The notes: a model not told the origin generated them from the letters alone. A DNA stretch of 64,000 nt from Cycas panzhihuaensis (GCA_023213395.1 CM041465.1:2170001-2234000), one strand, 5' to 3'; counted from the first letter of the stretch, positions 35,382 to 46,200 are shown. Translations and numbers: made by a program.

Positions 35382-37688
35382 ATGCGACGCTTTTCTCGTC
35401 ACTTGCATGGTCTACCTCCATTGTTAGAAGACCCCGAGTATCACCTTCTTCCTTTGTCAGACTCTGATTTGACTATGGAGGGATACTCTTCTGATTGGGC
35501 CTACCACACCTCAACTTTAGAAACCCATGATTTCCCTTCCTCTATTCCCGGGTCCACCCAAGAGGGTGATGAACCCCTTTATTACCCGAATGACCAACAT
35601 CACTCACTCAACATCCATCTCTCTACCCATGCGGTAGAAGGATCCGTTCATCTTGAGACTTACCACCCAATCAGTGACTCTTATGAGGAGTGTCCCAAGG
35701 GACCTATCTCGTTTGAGGTCCCAACTACCTCTTACGAGTATGTAGGAACCCCTCTCGTCGACGTAGTTGAAGCTCTCAACGAGTGTCGCCACGCGACACA
35801 CTTTCAACTGTGTCCTGGATGGTTTGAGGATGCTCTGCATATAGGAGCCTCTTCTTCTTATGCTCCTCCCCCGCATGCCTCATCCTCATCTACTTTTCTT
35901 TTGACAATAAATCCCTTTGTACCTACGCGTGTGTCCCGCTCCTTTCCTATTCCTGTAGTGGGGGCACATGTTGTGCCTTCTATTTCTCATCGAGGTCCTA
36001 GTGTTTTGGGATCCTCCCATGGTATGTCTTTCCTTCAATTGAAGGTTAGCATACCTGTCCCTAGCCAAACTAATGTGCCATCCCCTAATGTGGCTCATAC
36101 CTTTCTTAGTAGGCCTGTTAGTCCTACTAACCTTTCGGCTACCAGTCATGTGGGACCTGCTCCCACATACCCTCAAAACCAACACATTGGTGCTTCCTTC
36201 TACGTTCCCCCAGGGTATACTTCTTAACCTTGGGGGCAGGGTAAAGGAAGCCATCTCCCAGCTTATGGGGTGGATCTGCTACACCCATATGGGGTCGCTC
36301 CACCTACGGGTGGCCCATATAGGCAAAACCCAATTCTGCATCCATCTTTTCCATCATCGAGCATAATTCCATTTGTTGTGCCTTTACAAGGGAACCCGAC
36401 TCCCTTCCAAGGCACCTACTCCCATGCCCCTTCCCAGCAGGGGGCGCTTCCTCAAGGAGGGATGGGTGTGCCACCCCCATCCACTCCTTGTTCATTACCC
36501 GCTACATCGTTCATTGATCCTATGGTCCAGTCGAGGGCACACCCCTTCATGGACTTTAGGTCAACACCTCTATCCATTGAGGCGTTAAGAACCAATCTGC
36601 TGCCTCATCCTCTTAAAGTTCTTAGATTCGACAGAACTTCATCGTAAGACCTGGCGGAGCATGTGCGTAGCTTTTCTATGGCATGCATCGATTACTAGGC
36701 TTACGACCATATTTTAATAAAATTATTCCCATAATCCTTACAGGGTGACGCCCTTAAGTGGTTTTACTATCTCCCTGTCCATTCCATCCATTCATTCTAG
36801 TAATTGGTGGATGAGTTCATCAACTATTTTGATGTAGCTCGTCTATTCGAGAGCAGAATGAAGTTGCTCCTTTTGCTTAAACAAGGTCATGATGAAATGA
36901 ATCGGGACATTGTACGATGATTTCACGACTTGCTTCACTCCACTAAGGCAACATTGCCCCAGGAGTTGAAGCCAGATCTCTTCGTCAATGCACTTCGTCC
37001 CGAAGTGCATGTGGAAGTCCTTAAAATAGGGGCGACCATATGTAACTCTGCGATCACCAAGTGTTTGGAGTTGGAGGCTATTGAGATCCAAGCCGGTCTC
37101 AAGAAACCTCTTAAGCCCTCACAGCGCCATGAGGTACCACCCCCAACCAAAGATACCAAACCTTCACAACCTACCCGGTCTTCCTCTCATTTGACTGAGA
37201 GGACTTTAGACCCTCTCACATCAACCATACGCTCATTCGAGCGTACGATGAAGGAACTCAAGCTTCAGGCTCCTTCATCTCCTACATCCAACAAACAAGC
37301 CCAACAAACAACCCAAACTCCTCTCCCTAGGAATGGAAACGCCCAGTCCTCTCAGGCGAGAAGGCCAGATCCTCCACTTGAGAAGAAGTGGTGTTCCATT
37401 CATGGAGAGTGCTTCCATGATGATTTGCGTTGTAGGGCCCAGCATCCTAAGGATGCCCCTCGACGTGACTATTCCCCCAAACGGGCCTCAAGGCCTAATT
37501 TGGACCAACCAGTTCATAAGGATCCATTCCCTAAATATGGGGAACGTGATCGCAACACCCAAACCAAGAATAATCGGAACCGAGGAAGATCACCTGATCC
37601 CTGTCCTTCCCGCGATAAAGGGAAGGGTGCCCGAAACTCATCTTCTTCTTCTCATTCCCCTAGCCATCGTACCCCATCACCTTCGTGA
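35382..37688 (+). pseudogene. Element A gag
   Basis: The start chosen is ATG at 35382 (MRRFSRHLHGLPPLLEDPEY), the same start as in B. The first 450 codons are Ser/Pro-rich low complexity ending in PYGVAPPTGGPYRQNP. The capsid core is at about 36640-37090 (DHILIKLFP, LQGDALKWFY, VDEFINYFDVA, LKPDLFVNALRPEVH). A basic, coiled region follows (FERTMKELKLQ), then a zinc knuckle near 37390-37435 (C-SIH-GE-C-F-H-DDLR-C) and an Arg/Ser-rich tail. Stops include 36225-36227, 36798-36803, 36918-36920 and 37686-37688. Frame 3 is maintained throughout. Gag would form the particle core. Confidence 0.88.
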
Positions 37689-38430
37689 CCCCGGAACAAG
37701 GGGAAGAAGGTGATCCAGTTGCTTGAAGCAACTCCTTCCTATGCCCTTACGCGGTCTCAAGCCACCAAGGAAGCAGCGGGAGCTTCTTCTTCTTCCACTC
37801 CTTTCGACCCTCTTCCAAAGAACCTCCCTCCAGAAATACCTCTCTTTCCCAAGGCTATTCCTGTATGCCTAGGTCATTATGATTTCTGAAGGGCACTTAC
37901 CCAGCCTACGGCGAAGGGTAAGCCCTTCTCCATCATGGACGAGCTTCATACTATCGCCGCAGGAATGTCCTTGATGGATATTTTGAGGAGTTGTCCCAAG
38001 CAATGGGCCCTCCTCCTAGAAGCTTTAGGATCGAGTGATGTGCCTGTCCATGCTTTGGGCATTACCCAAAGTTATGGACTCATTATCTCATTTGATCCTA
38101 AGGATCTTCCTCCCGCCGGTGAAAGGGAACGTCAGTGGAACTTCCCATTTACTATCACTATCGATACACCCGATTGTACCCTTCGAAGGACTGATGTTGA
38201 CAACGGTTCTTCTATTAATGCCATGCCCTTGCGTGTCATGCAAGAGCTTGGTATCTCCACCTTGGAACCTGTTCCATGGCGATGCTAAGGTTATGACGGT
38301 AGTGAGAAGACCCCTTTGGGATCTGTCGCGATTCCGCTTACCCTTGAGGGTAAGACTATTCTTGCTGATGTTGTAGTCCTCGACGTTGACGTTGACTACA
38401 ACCTCCTTCTAGGTCGTCCATAGCTCAACT
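37689..38430 (+). pseudogene. Element A protease region
   Basis: Same frame as gag. It begins with KKVIQLLEATPSYALTRSQA and includes a conserved stretch (MSLMDILRSCPKQWALLLEA). The retropepsin core is FTITIDTPDCTLRRTDVDNG with the active site DNGSS at about 38199-38213, then PLGSVAIPLTLEGKTILADV and DYNLLLGRP. DNG replaces the usual DTG or DSG, and B has DNG as well, so this may be a family trait. Stops at 37887-37889 and 38286-38288 interrupt it. After the protease comes a 750-base Ser/Asp-rich linker to RT. Confidence 0.75.
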
Positions 38431-39200
38431 AAATGGGAGCTGTGTGCTTGACTATTTGGGGACAACTTAAATTCGTCCATGATGGACGGATGAGAGTGAT
38501 TCCCCATGAACGCCCGTTTACCAAACAAACTCGTTCTACTAATTCGACAAACCGAGGTCCTTCTACGCGCGCCTCGGCCTGCTCTATTGGTATACCTAAC
38601 CCATCCGAAGAAGATCCCACATCTTCTTCCCCTAGTCTCACGCGGTTCACCTTTATTGGCATTGGAAGTTATGGGCACTTCACTTCGTTTAGTGATGATG
38701 AGTCACACGACAAGGACGAGGATCGTCTTCACCCCGTCTCTTTCCTCTGAACCAGTAGATCGCACCCATCTCATTCTAGATCCCCGTCTAAAACCTCTCT
38801 CATTGGTGAGGCTAGCCACTCCTGCGTGTCACATGTCATCACTTATGTTGACCCGCCCATCATCAGTTATTCTCCTTCACTACCCCTCATGAGTGATGGC
38901 TTCAAAGAGCTGCCTTTCGCTCCTTCTGAGGAGCCTCCTTTTGACTATCCTTTAGAGTCTTGTGAGGAAGTTAAGCAACCCGATGACCATCACGGTCCCG
39001 TTGCTTCTACTCCCTCTAGTACTTCCTCTACTCAAAGTAAGGTCATCTATGGGGTGGATTACTTCGAGGATGATGAAGCCCTGCTTGAGCACCTAGCAAG
39101 TTTTGCACCCAACTTGCCTTCTGGTCACCACAGGCTTGGTCACCAGAAGCTCCTTACGATTGGATCCACACTTGCTGATCCCATCTCCTATTCCACCTCC
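38431..39200 (+). pseudogene. Element A protease-RT linker
   Basis: The frame continues (MGAVCLTIWGQLKFVHDGRM, IGIGSYGHFTSFSDDESHDK, GVDYFEDDEALLEHLA). It is rich in Ser, Pro, Asp and Glu with no catalytic domain. Similar linkers are known between PR and RT in Tat elements. A small deletion at about 39170-39195 relative to B shifts the frame, so RT is in another frame in A but not in B. Confidence 0.65.
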
Positions 39201-40140
39201 TCCTATTGACCTTGCCCCTCTCCACTTCAAGGAGGGCAATGCCATGTGCATGGGGGCGACCCAAGACATAGTCTTGGCCCCTGGTAAGGTCATTAAGGTC
39301 AGGTTGGAATGTTCTCCTGATGAGATAAGGGAGTACTCCCTTCTATTCCAGGAGTTTTGAGACGTGTTTGCATGGGACTATGCTGACATGAAGGGAATTG
39401 ACCCCTCCATTGTCACTCATAACCTCGCCACCATTCCTGGCGCTCGCCCTGTGTGCTAGAAGCAACGTCCCCTTCACCTGAAGCTCTCAGCTACTATCAA
39501 GATGGAGGTTGAGAAGCTTCTGGACGCTGGGCTTATTACTTCCATTGACTACCCTAAATGGGTCTCTAATATTGTCCCTGTTGCCAAAAAGAATAGGGCA
39601 ATTCATATATGTGTCGATTTTCACGACATCAATAATGCTTGTCCTAAGGACAACTTCCTATTACCCTTTATTGATCAAATTATTGATTGCACTGCCGAAT
39701 TCGAAGTTATGTCTTTAATGGACGGCTTCTCTGGCTATAACCAAATTCAGATTTCTCCTGAAGACGGCCACAAGACGGCCTTCACTACACCTTGGGGTAC
39801 CTTCGCCTATAAGGCGATGCCCTTTGGCCTCAAGAATACAGGTGCTACTTACCAAAGAGCTATGCATTTCATTTTTCACGACCTCATTGATAACACATTG
39901 AAGGTCTTCATGGATGATATGATGGGTCTCTCCCGTGTCAGGACCCATCATCCATCTGACTTGCATGCCATCTTCTCACGATGCCACAAGTATCACGTCA
40001 GTCTAAATCCACTCAAGTGTGTGTTTGCCGTTACCTCAGGTAAACTCCTTGGGTTCCTTGTGTCCAAACAAGGAATTCAGATTAACCCTGACAAGGTTAG
40101 GGCAATCCTTGATATGCCGCCACCTAGAACTCAATGATAG
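39201..40140 (+). pseudogene. Element A reverse transcriptase
   Basis: It starts with APGKVIKVRLECSPDEIREY and FAWDYADMKGIDPSI. Blocks follow: KMEVEKLLDAGLITSIDYPK, WVSNIVPVAKKN, CVDFHDINNACPKDNFLLP, MDGFSGYNQI, TAFTTPWGTFAYKAMPFGLK, ATYQRAMHFIFHDLI. The active site is VFMDDMMG, with Asp codons at 39913-39918; M replaces the usual V or I before DD. Then HLAIFSRC-like HAIFSRCHKYHVSLNPLKCV and LLGFLVSKQGIQ. Nearly intact apart from stops at 39358-39360 and 39457. It synthesises the element's cDNA. Confidence 0.92.
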
Positions 40141-40665
40141 ATTAAGTCGTTTCTAGGAAGGCTCAGTTTTCTCAGGTGCTTCATAGCAGACTTCACTGTG
40201 AGCGCTAAACCCCTCACGAACCTATTGAAGAAGGGAGCTCCTTTTGCCTAGTCTGACAAGACCTAAAAGGCCTTCGAAGGACTTGAGGAAGCCCTTGCTT
40301 CTGCTCCTACGTTAGCGGCTCCTTGATTCGATAAGCCCTTCATCCTATACACCTCTGCGACTGACAAGTCCTTGGGTGCTATGTTAGCCCAGGAGGATGA
40401 CTCAGGAACCGAGAGAGCTATATATTTCATCAGCCGCACCCTTATGGTTACCGAGCTTAACTATTCCCCTACCGAGAAGGAGTGCCTCTCCTTGGTCCAT
40501 GTGACCAGGAAGCTCCGACACTACTTGCTTAGCAACACCACCAAGGTGATTGTTCAATCTGATCCCTTGCGATACTTACTAACTCATTCAGATTTGACGG
40601 GTAGGGCCGGTCGTTAGGCCATCCTACTTCAAGAATTTGACCTCCATATCGTCAACCGGAAATCA
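40141..40665 (+). pseudogene. Element A first RNase H
   Basis: It reads KSFLGRLSFL, a stop where W is expected at 40249-40251, then FILYTSATDKSLGAMLAQED, AIYFISRTL, ELNYSPTEKECLSLVHVTRK, VIVQSDPLRYLLT and LTGRAGR-stop (40615-40617). The first catalytic Asp that normally stands in the LYxDAS motif is replaced (YTSATD), as in B. The Glu (TEKE) and the Asp of QSDP remain. Loss of this Asp fits the published view that the original RNase H of Tat elements became a structural tether once a second RNase H was gained. Confidence 0.85.
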
Positions 40666-42043
40666 ATGAAGGGAATGGTAGTAGTCGAGCAACTCACGAA
40701 TGCCCCTATCCCTAACTCCTTTGGTGCCCCCGTTGACGACTCTCTCCCCGATGAGTCTATCCTAACGATTCAGGGAGTCTCTCCCCATCCACTCATCGAC
40801 AATGAGTGGTATGGTGACATAGTACGGTATCTTACACAGCAGCAATACCACCCCATTGCCAGTAGTAAAGTTAGACCTCATATCCGAACTTCTACCAGGC
40901 AATACCTCCTCATAGATGAGGTATTGTACAAGAGGTCTTTCGATGGGATCCTCCTCATTGCATCACCACCGACTTGCCGACTGTGCTTCACGAATGTCAC
41001 CACGATATTTGTGGAGGTCACTTTGGGGGCCAGTCTATGGCTTAGAGGATCCTTCGCATGGGTTATTTTTGGCCATCCCTTTTCAAGGGCGCTCATGCCT
41101 TCACTCTGAGATGTCAGCGATGTCAGGAATACGCCAACATTTCCCATGTGCCTTCCGAGGCCCTACATCTTATAGTTTCACCATGGCCTTTTGCTCAGTG
41201 GGGACTAGACCTCATTGGGGCTATCTCTCCACCTTTGTCATCGTAGCACAAGTTTATCTTGACTGCCATAGAGTATTTCACCAAATGGGTAGAGGCCATC
41301 CCCTTGATCACTACCCCTGGTAAAATGATTGCCATGTTCATTTACCGGCACATCATTTGCTGTTTTGGGATTCCGGACATCCTGATCACTGACAATGGAA
41401 CTCCTTTCTGTAATAAGGAGATGGATGAGCTTTGTAAGAAGTTTGAAATTTCTCACAAGACTTCCTCCCCTTACTACCCTCAGGTAAATGGCTAGGTGGA
41501 GTCTTTCAATAAGACTCTCATCAACATTCTTAAGAAAACCGTTGCTCAATCCCAAGGATTGGCACCTTTAGCTGCCCTCCACTTTGTGGGCTTACCGCAT
41601 CTCTATTCGTTCCACCACGAGAATGACCTCGTTCTCCACGGGTTCACTGATCGAGGCGGTTCCCACTGGAGGTGGAGATTCCTTCCTTGCGAGTCTCCCT
41701 TCGAGGTCTCATCGACGAAGAGTCGATCCGTCAGGCTCGCCTTCTGGACCTTGAGGCTTTGGATGAGAGACGCTTATCCGCTTATCAGGCTAACCTGGCA
41801 TCCAAAGCTCGTTTACAAAGGACCTATGATAAACGTCTTCATTCCCATCCTTTGTTTCTTGGAGACCACGTCCTCAAGCTCGAGTATCTCCATGATCACT
41901 TGACCAAGTTCAAACCCCGATGGGTTGGTCCTTTCATCATTATCGAATCCCTTGGTAATGGTGCCTACAGGATAGCCACCCTAGAAGGGCTTGAATTTGA
42001 GAAAGCTGTTAATGGGAAATTCCTTAAGAAGTTTTACGCATGA
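40666..42043 (+). pseudogene. Element A integrase
   Basis: A linker (NAPIPNSFGAPVDDSLPDES) leads to VLYKRSFDGILL and the zinc domain, which is frameshifted near 40960. The core has the first Asp in QWGLDLIGAI (about 41207), the second in ITDNGTPF (GAC 41391-41393) and the Glu in VESFNKTL (GAG 41499-41501), so DDE is complete. A frameshift occurs at about 41560-41670. The C-terminal domain reads DERRLSAYQANLASKARLQR, FKPRWVGPFIIIESLGNGAY and AVNGKFLKKFYA, stop 42041-42043. Stops at 41043-41045, 41244-41246 and 41493-41495 are shared with B. It would join cDNA to chromosomal DNA. Confidence 0.9.
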
Positions 42044-42693
42044 TCTTTCGGTGATCCCTTCGCCCTACTCTGAAATGAGCCTAAACTACCATCTTAGGTT
42101 GTCTCCATTCTCCCCAACCACAGGTAGAATGGCAATTTAAGATGGATCCTTCTTCTTCTTTCTAGTTCCTTCCACAAAACTTGCATTCCTATACCCTCTC
42201 GGGAACTTTTGTCTTCCTGCTTGGGCATTCCCCAATCAGGACGACACTTTGGAGCATCGTTGCTCCCCTCTCCTGCCTACCATTTCCTTTGCATATTCCG
42301 CTATACTCTTTTATAGACGTGCATGCCGCTCTGTCTTCTAACCTCACACCTCTCTATCGTCTCCACTCATGGTGGGTGTGTGTGCTCCTATTAGATATAT
42401 AGCCATACATGGAAGGGAACGTGTACATCATATAATAAAATATTCACAACTTAACATTTACAACATACAAAATAAACATACATGTCATCCACACATGATA
42501 TATACACAGCATCTCATATCCAAATGAGGTTCCAATTACCCCTTATATATATATACATCCAAAAGTCATGTTACATCATGCATTTGGGAAGCCGGGGTCC
42601 TTGCAGGGGGGGTACAATCATATGATCCTATATATGACCCCATGGAGGCCCGTGCTTTCCCCTGTCAAAATCATATGTATATTTCCTACTCTA
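42044..42693. other. Spacer between convergent integrase and PMD gene in A
   Basis: No coding. It contains a short (TA) run at about 42545-42558, expanded to 111 bases in B. It is the shared 3' side of two convergent genes. Confidence 0.6.
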
Positions 42694-43286
42694 CTACTGC
42701 CCCGCTCCTGGGGTACCATCTCCCGGTCTATGTGATCCCTCTCCTAGGGACCACATCCCTCTGAGGCTCCTCCTGGGCCTCCGTAAGCTGGCTGCCTTGC
42801 TCCCCTCGTCTCGTGGTCGTCTCGGGGTCGTCACCGCCGTGTGGGTCTGTGTCCTGCTCTAGCTCGACCTTGACGCCATCTGTGCCACCAGCTGATCGTA
42901 TCGGGCTTGGATATGATCCCTCTCCCCTCAGAGTCCCTCCTCCGTGACTCTGAGATGCTCTGTGAGTACCGCTATTTAGACTCTGCTCTTGGCATCTCCG
43001 CCTGCTCTACCTTGTACCTCTAGAGCCTGCACCCGTCCGCATAGCTCATCCCTCTCGCGCCTCACCTCATCTCGCTCCTGCTGCAGCTATCCCCAGGATG
43101 TCACGTGCTCTTGGGACTCTACAGCCCATATATCTCTCGCCCTCACCAACGAGACAAATGCCTCCATGTGGGCACCTACTGCTCTAGGCTCATCTCCTGC
43201 CTGGATGGGCGGTTGCCCCTCTACATACACCTGAGAAAATATCTCCCTCACCACAACCTCTACTGGTCACCGATTCTCTGCTGCAC

Positions 43287-43392
43287 CTACCAATACAACA
43301 TGACATGTGTCAGTATGTATCCTACCATATACCATAATCAAATCAAATATCTATCTGGATGCCAAATAACACTGGAAAAGGTTGGGTCTCAC
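43287..43392 (-). other. Candidate 106-bp intron of the antisense PMD gene in A
   Basis: Minus strand: ACAGAAG|GTGAGACC ... TATTGGTAG|GTGCAGCAG. Removing it joins phase-1 codon halves (EG|AAENR), removes one stop and brings the coiled-coil exon into frame. The same boundaries are seen in B (63165-63275). Confidence 0.7.
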
Positions 43393-44791
43393 CTTCTGTG
43401 GCCACCGGCTCCTTTGGTCGTGTGGCATCCTCCCCTCCTGGCTCTCTGCCAGCTATGGGTGCCTCATCATCGGGCACCTCCTCTGCCTGGGCCTCCCTCC
43501 TCATAGGGGCCAGCTCAGCTCTTGTCCCTCTGGATCCCCTCACGATCTGTAGCCTATGGGCCCTGGTCACGGGCCCCCTACTCTCGTCCCGCGCTCCTGA
43601 TGGGCCTACTTCTCCTCTGGCAGCCCCAGATGGACCCTCTGCGCCTCTTACCGTCCCTGAGGGACCTACCTCTCCTGCAGGTCGTGACGGGTCAGGCCCA
43701 TCTCCTCCATCATCTCTATCATCTCCACCATCATCGCTTGCGGGCGCTCCTACTCTGCCTGCCTCGTCATTACTGTCCCACCTCACCGTCCTATAGGGCT
43801 CCACTACGTAGTCTAGTAGGGTGAAGAGGTCCAATGATGTCACCTCCACTGATCGTCGGACATGGGCCTGGTCCTCTATCCCTCTCATCCGAGTCTGCCA
43901 CTTGTGGACCATCGAGGCCCACTCTGTGATGGGGTGTGGTGCCCCCACTGGTGCCACTGCTGTGAAATGATCGAAAAACCAACACTGTAGTAGTGTGCTA
44001 TATGACAACCCGCCTCTGCTAGTCATCTTGATAGTGTCTAGCTGGGCGACGAGGTTTGCTGCTATCAGGGTCGCCCAATCCATCCTCTTATCGGCTTCAC
44101 TTCACAACGGTGAACTGCATCCAACCAGCCACCCAGTATCTCCTTATAGTTCTGTTTCTAGGAAATCCAGAATAGAATGCACAGTATAACCAACTTCCTC
44201 ACCCAAGGAATCCCTAACATCAGTATAGTCTAGAGGGGAGCTCCTCTCCACTCCCACCTATCAGCTCCTGTGAAGAACAGGGCTACCTCTTTGTGTGCTG
44301 CCTCGGTGCTAGGCAGTGTCCCCAGTCTCATCGGCCTCTCAGTTGCCGATACTCCCAGTATCCACCATATGTCTCTCGGCGTAACCATCACATCACCTAC
44401 CTAAGGTAGGTGGAATACATGCCTCCTCCTATCCCAATGGGATACAATGTCAACCAATAACCTCTGATCTGATGCATACTGAGGTGTCTTAAGGGCCTTG
44501 TATAGGCCACACCTCTGCAGGATCTCCCTGTCCTCCTATGACACCAACATGGCCATACCTATATTCTCGTGGTTATCCACCACGATGACAGCCTGTCCAC
44601 ATAAAAAATGATCAAAGTTAGCTTCATGTCAGTTATCATCACTCCTTACTCTCTCAAAACTCTCTCTATCTGTGATTTGGGGGCTCTTTTGGCCCCTCTT
44701 ATCTTTTTTTTCTCCTTTTCTGCCTTCGTATCGTGCCAAACTTAACGATACTGCTAAGTTTAGCATGGGTCCCGCAGTGATCGGGTCCCAT

Positions 44792-44821
44792 GGTAATGAT
44801 CGCGGCACCACGATCATTACC
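44792..44821. repeat. Inverted repeat near the start of the antisense gene
   Basis: GGTAATGATCG (44792-44802) and CGATCATTACC (44811-44821) are perfect 11-base arms around an 8-base loop. They lie in the first exon of the antisense gene. Confidence 0.85.
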
Positions 44822-45256
44822 GCGGTATGAATGACGATCCCCCAAAAGGGGGAATTTTTGCCTCGAAAAACCAATTTTTTTTTCTGGTGGACCCCGTGGG
44901 GTCCATCGGGACTAGGGCTCCCTAATGCCTAGGTCCCTGCCTCTTTCTGGGTCTGATTCAGACTCTGAGAGGCCTCTGATTTCCCATAAGGGGAACTAAA
45001 ATCACACAAAAAACTATAAAAAACTAACGAAATTCAAGCTTCAAAATGGGTTGGGTTTAATAACATCCACTCATTGGATCTGGTCTAGTTATCGCCATCT
45101 CGTCCTGCTGATCCCGCTAGCTCTCTCTGATCTCTGATCCAACGGTCTGATCTCTCCTTGTGTGCCTCCGAGGTTGGGTGGTGCATTGCTATGTAAGGAA
45201 AGGGCTATGGTTTCTCACAAGAGTCGGTGAAAACGAATCCATTTTCTGTTTGATTT

Positions 45257-45265
45257 CCTTATATA
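45257..45265 (-). promoter_or_regulatory. TATA box for the antisense PMD gene
   Basis: The minus strand reads CCTATATAAGG, an excellent TATA box. It lies about 390 bases upstream of the first possible ATG (44874) and 670 bases upstream of the PMD exon. No other minus-strand gene starts here. Confidence 0.6.
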
Positions 45266-45783
45266 GGCAGGGGCCCCAACGGGCACTTCTTCCATTTTTG
45301 GCTCTGCGATAGCCATTAGGACCATCTCATTTCCCTGATTATCTTTGCCTTCTGGCCCTGTTTGCTGTTGTGCTCTCTTGACACCCTTTTTACGCTTTCT
45401 TGCAGGTGCATTTATGGTGCCTCATTTGTGCACTCTCTCCCTGTGCCCTTTCGTCTCGTTTTACGGGCCACTCCCGTGCATACCTGAGTTTATACTCGTT
45501 TGGCCCGTTTCGTCTCCTTGGACTCGTTTCCACAGTCCTTTCTTGCTCTTGGGATCCCCAAAGGGAATGCTCCCCTGTCTGGGGGCATGTTTCGCTTCCC
45601 GAAGCGACCTTTTGGCGCCCCGGAAGGCTTTTTCCTCTGACCACTCTCTGCCGGTGATCAGACCGCTTGCTCTCGCCCTGGGTAACCTTATTGCTAGGTC
45701 CTCCTACCCTTCATGGCCACTTTCTACTTGCCTTTCGAGTGTTACTTTTATTATCCATTGACTACCAGGACCTTGTGTCACCC

Positions 45784-46200
45784 ATGTCCATCTACATCTT
45801 TACCGACGGTGGAAGTCGCGGTAACCCTGGACCTTCTGCTACTGCATGGATTTTCCGTAACCCCTCTGGACACGACCTCCTGTGCTCTGGGATCTTCCTC
45901 CCAGAGGCCACTAACAATGAAGCCAAATATATAGTTGTTATAGAAGCCCTTACTGATGCACTCCGTTTCCACCATAGATCCATCGTTTTGCTTTGTAACT
46001 CTCAAGTTATGGTGTTTCATCTCACCCAGGTTTACCAGGTGTGATGCCCTCACTTGAGGACTCTTGCTTTTACCGCCAGATCTCTCTTAGCCCACTTCTC
46101 TTCCGCTGATATCCAGCATATCCCTCAGGCCATCAACGTAGAGGCAAATAGTCTTGTTTGCCTCATCCTTGAGTGTTGCCTTCCTCTCCTTGCTAATTGT
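45784..46200 (+). pseudogene. Second RNase H of element A
   Basis: Starts MSIYIFTDGGSRGNPGPSA at 45784. First catalytic Asp is residue 8 (TDGG) and Glu is in ATNNEAKY. The next two catalytic aspartates are Asn: residue 72 (CNSQ for SDSQ, AAC 45997-45999) and residue 122 (EANS for EADS, AAT 46147-46149), both G-to-A. After a stop at 46042-46044 it continues with LRTLAFTARSLLAHF and IQHIPQAINVEAN. The TDGGSRGNPG form is that of the archaeal/plant-type second RNase H (aRNH) known in Tat elements. It lies after integrase and the antisense gene, separate from pol. A TATCCATTGACTACCAG acceptor-like site precedes it, so it may be expressed by splicing. Confidence 0.85.

Larger units (their letters stand above)
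42694..44874 (-). pseudogene. Antisense PMD-like gene of element A
   Basis: Read on the minus strand. A possible first exon (44874-44650, MVFRGKNSPFWG...) is followed by a candidate intron (GT 44649 to AG 44593, 57 bp, CTAAC branch point). The PMD exon runs from 44592 and contains VDNHENIGM, EILQRCGLYKALK, DIVSHWDRRRHVFHLP and GDVMVTPRDIWWILGV. This is the plant mobile domain pattern (WxxxxHxFHLPxGExxVTxxDxxxLLGL). It continues as MDWATLIAANLVAQLDTIKM and CWFFDHF, then an acidic Gly/Pro/Asp tail. A second intron (43392-43287) leads to a coiled-coil exon (RERDEL-like, VQALEVQGRAGGD, HIQARYDQLVAQM) ending at 42694. Stops and one frameshift near 44083 disable it. Related genes in Tat elements are described as extra antisense ORFs; function unknown. 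Confidence 0.78.

Noticed and set aside
43359-43824. Plus-strand Ser/Pro/Leu-rich frames over the antisense PMD gene
   Set aside because: They are mirror frames of the minus-strand GC-rich gene. The minus frame has recognisable PMD, intron and coiled-coil structure and a matching counterpart in B.
44841-44858. Stem CCCCC-AAAA-GGGGG followed by a T-run, like a bacterial terminator
   Set aside because: The context is a plant retrotransposon. Intrinsic terminators do not apply, and no gene ends there on that strand.
42694-44874. A stand-alone host PMD gene captured by chance between elements
   Set aside because: The same gene is at the same place and orientation in the independently inserted copy B, so it belongs to the element.
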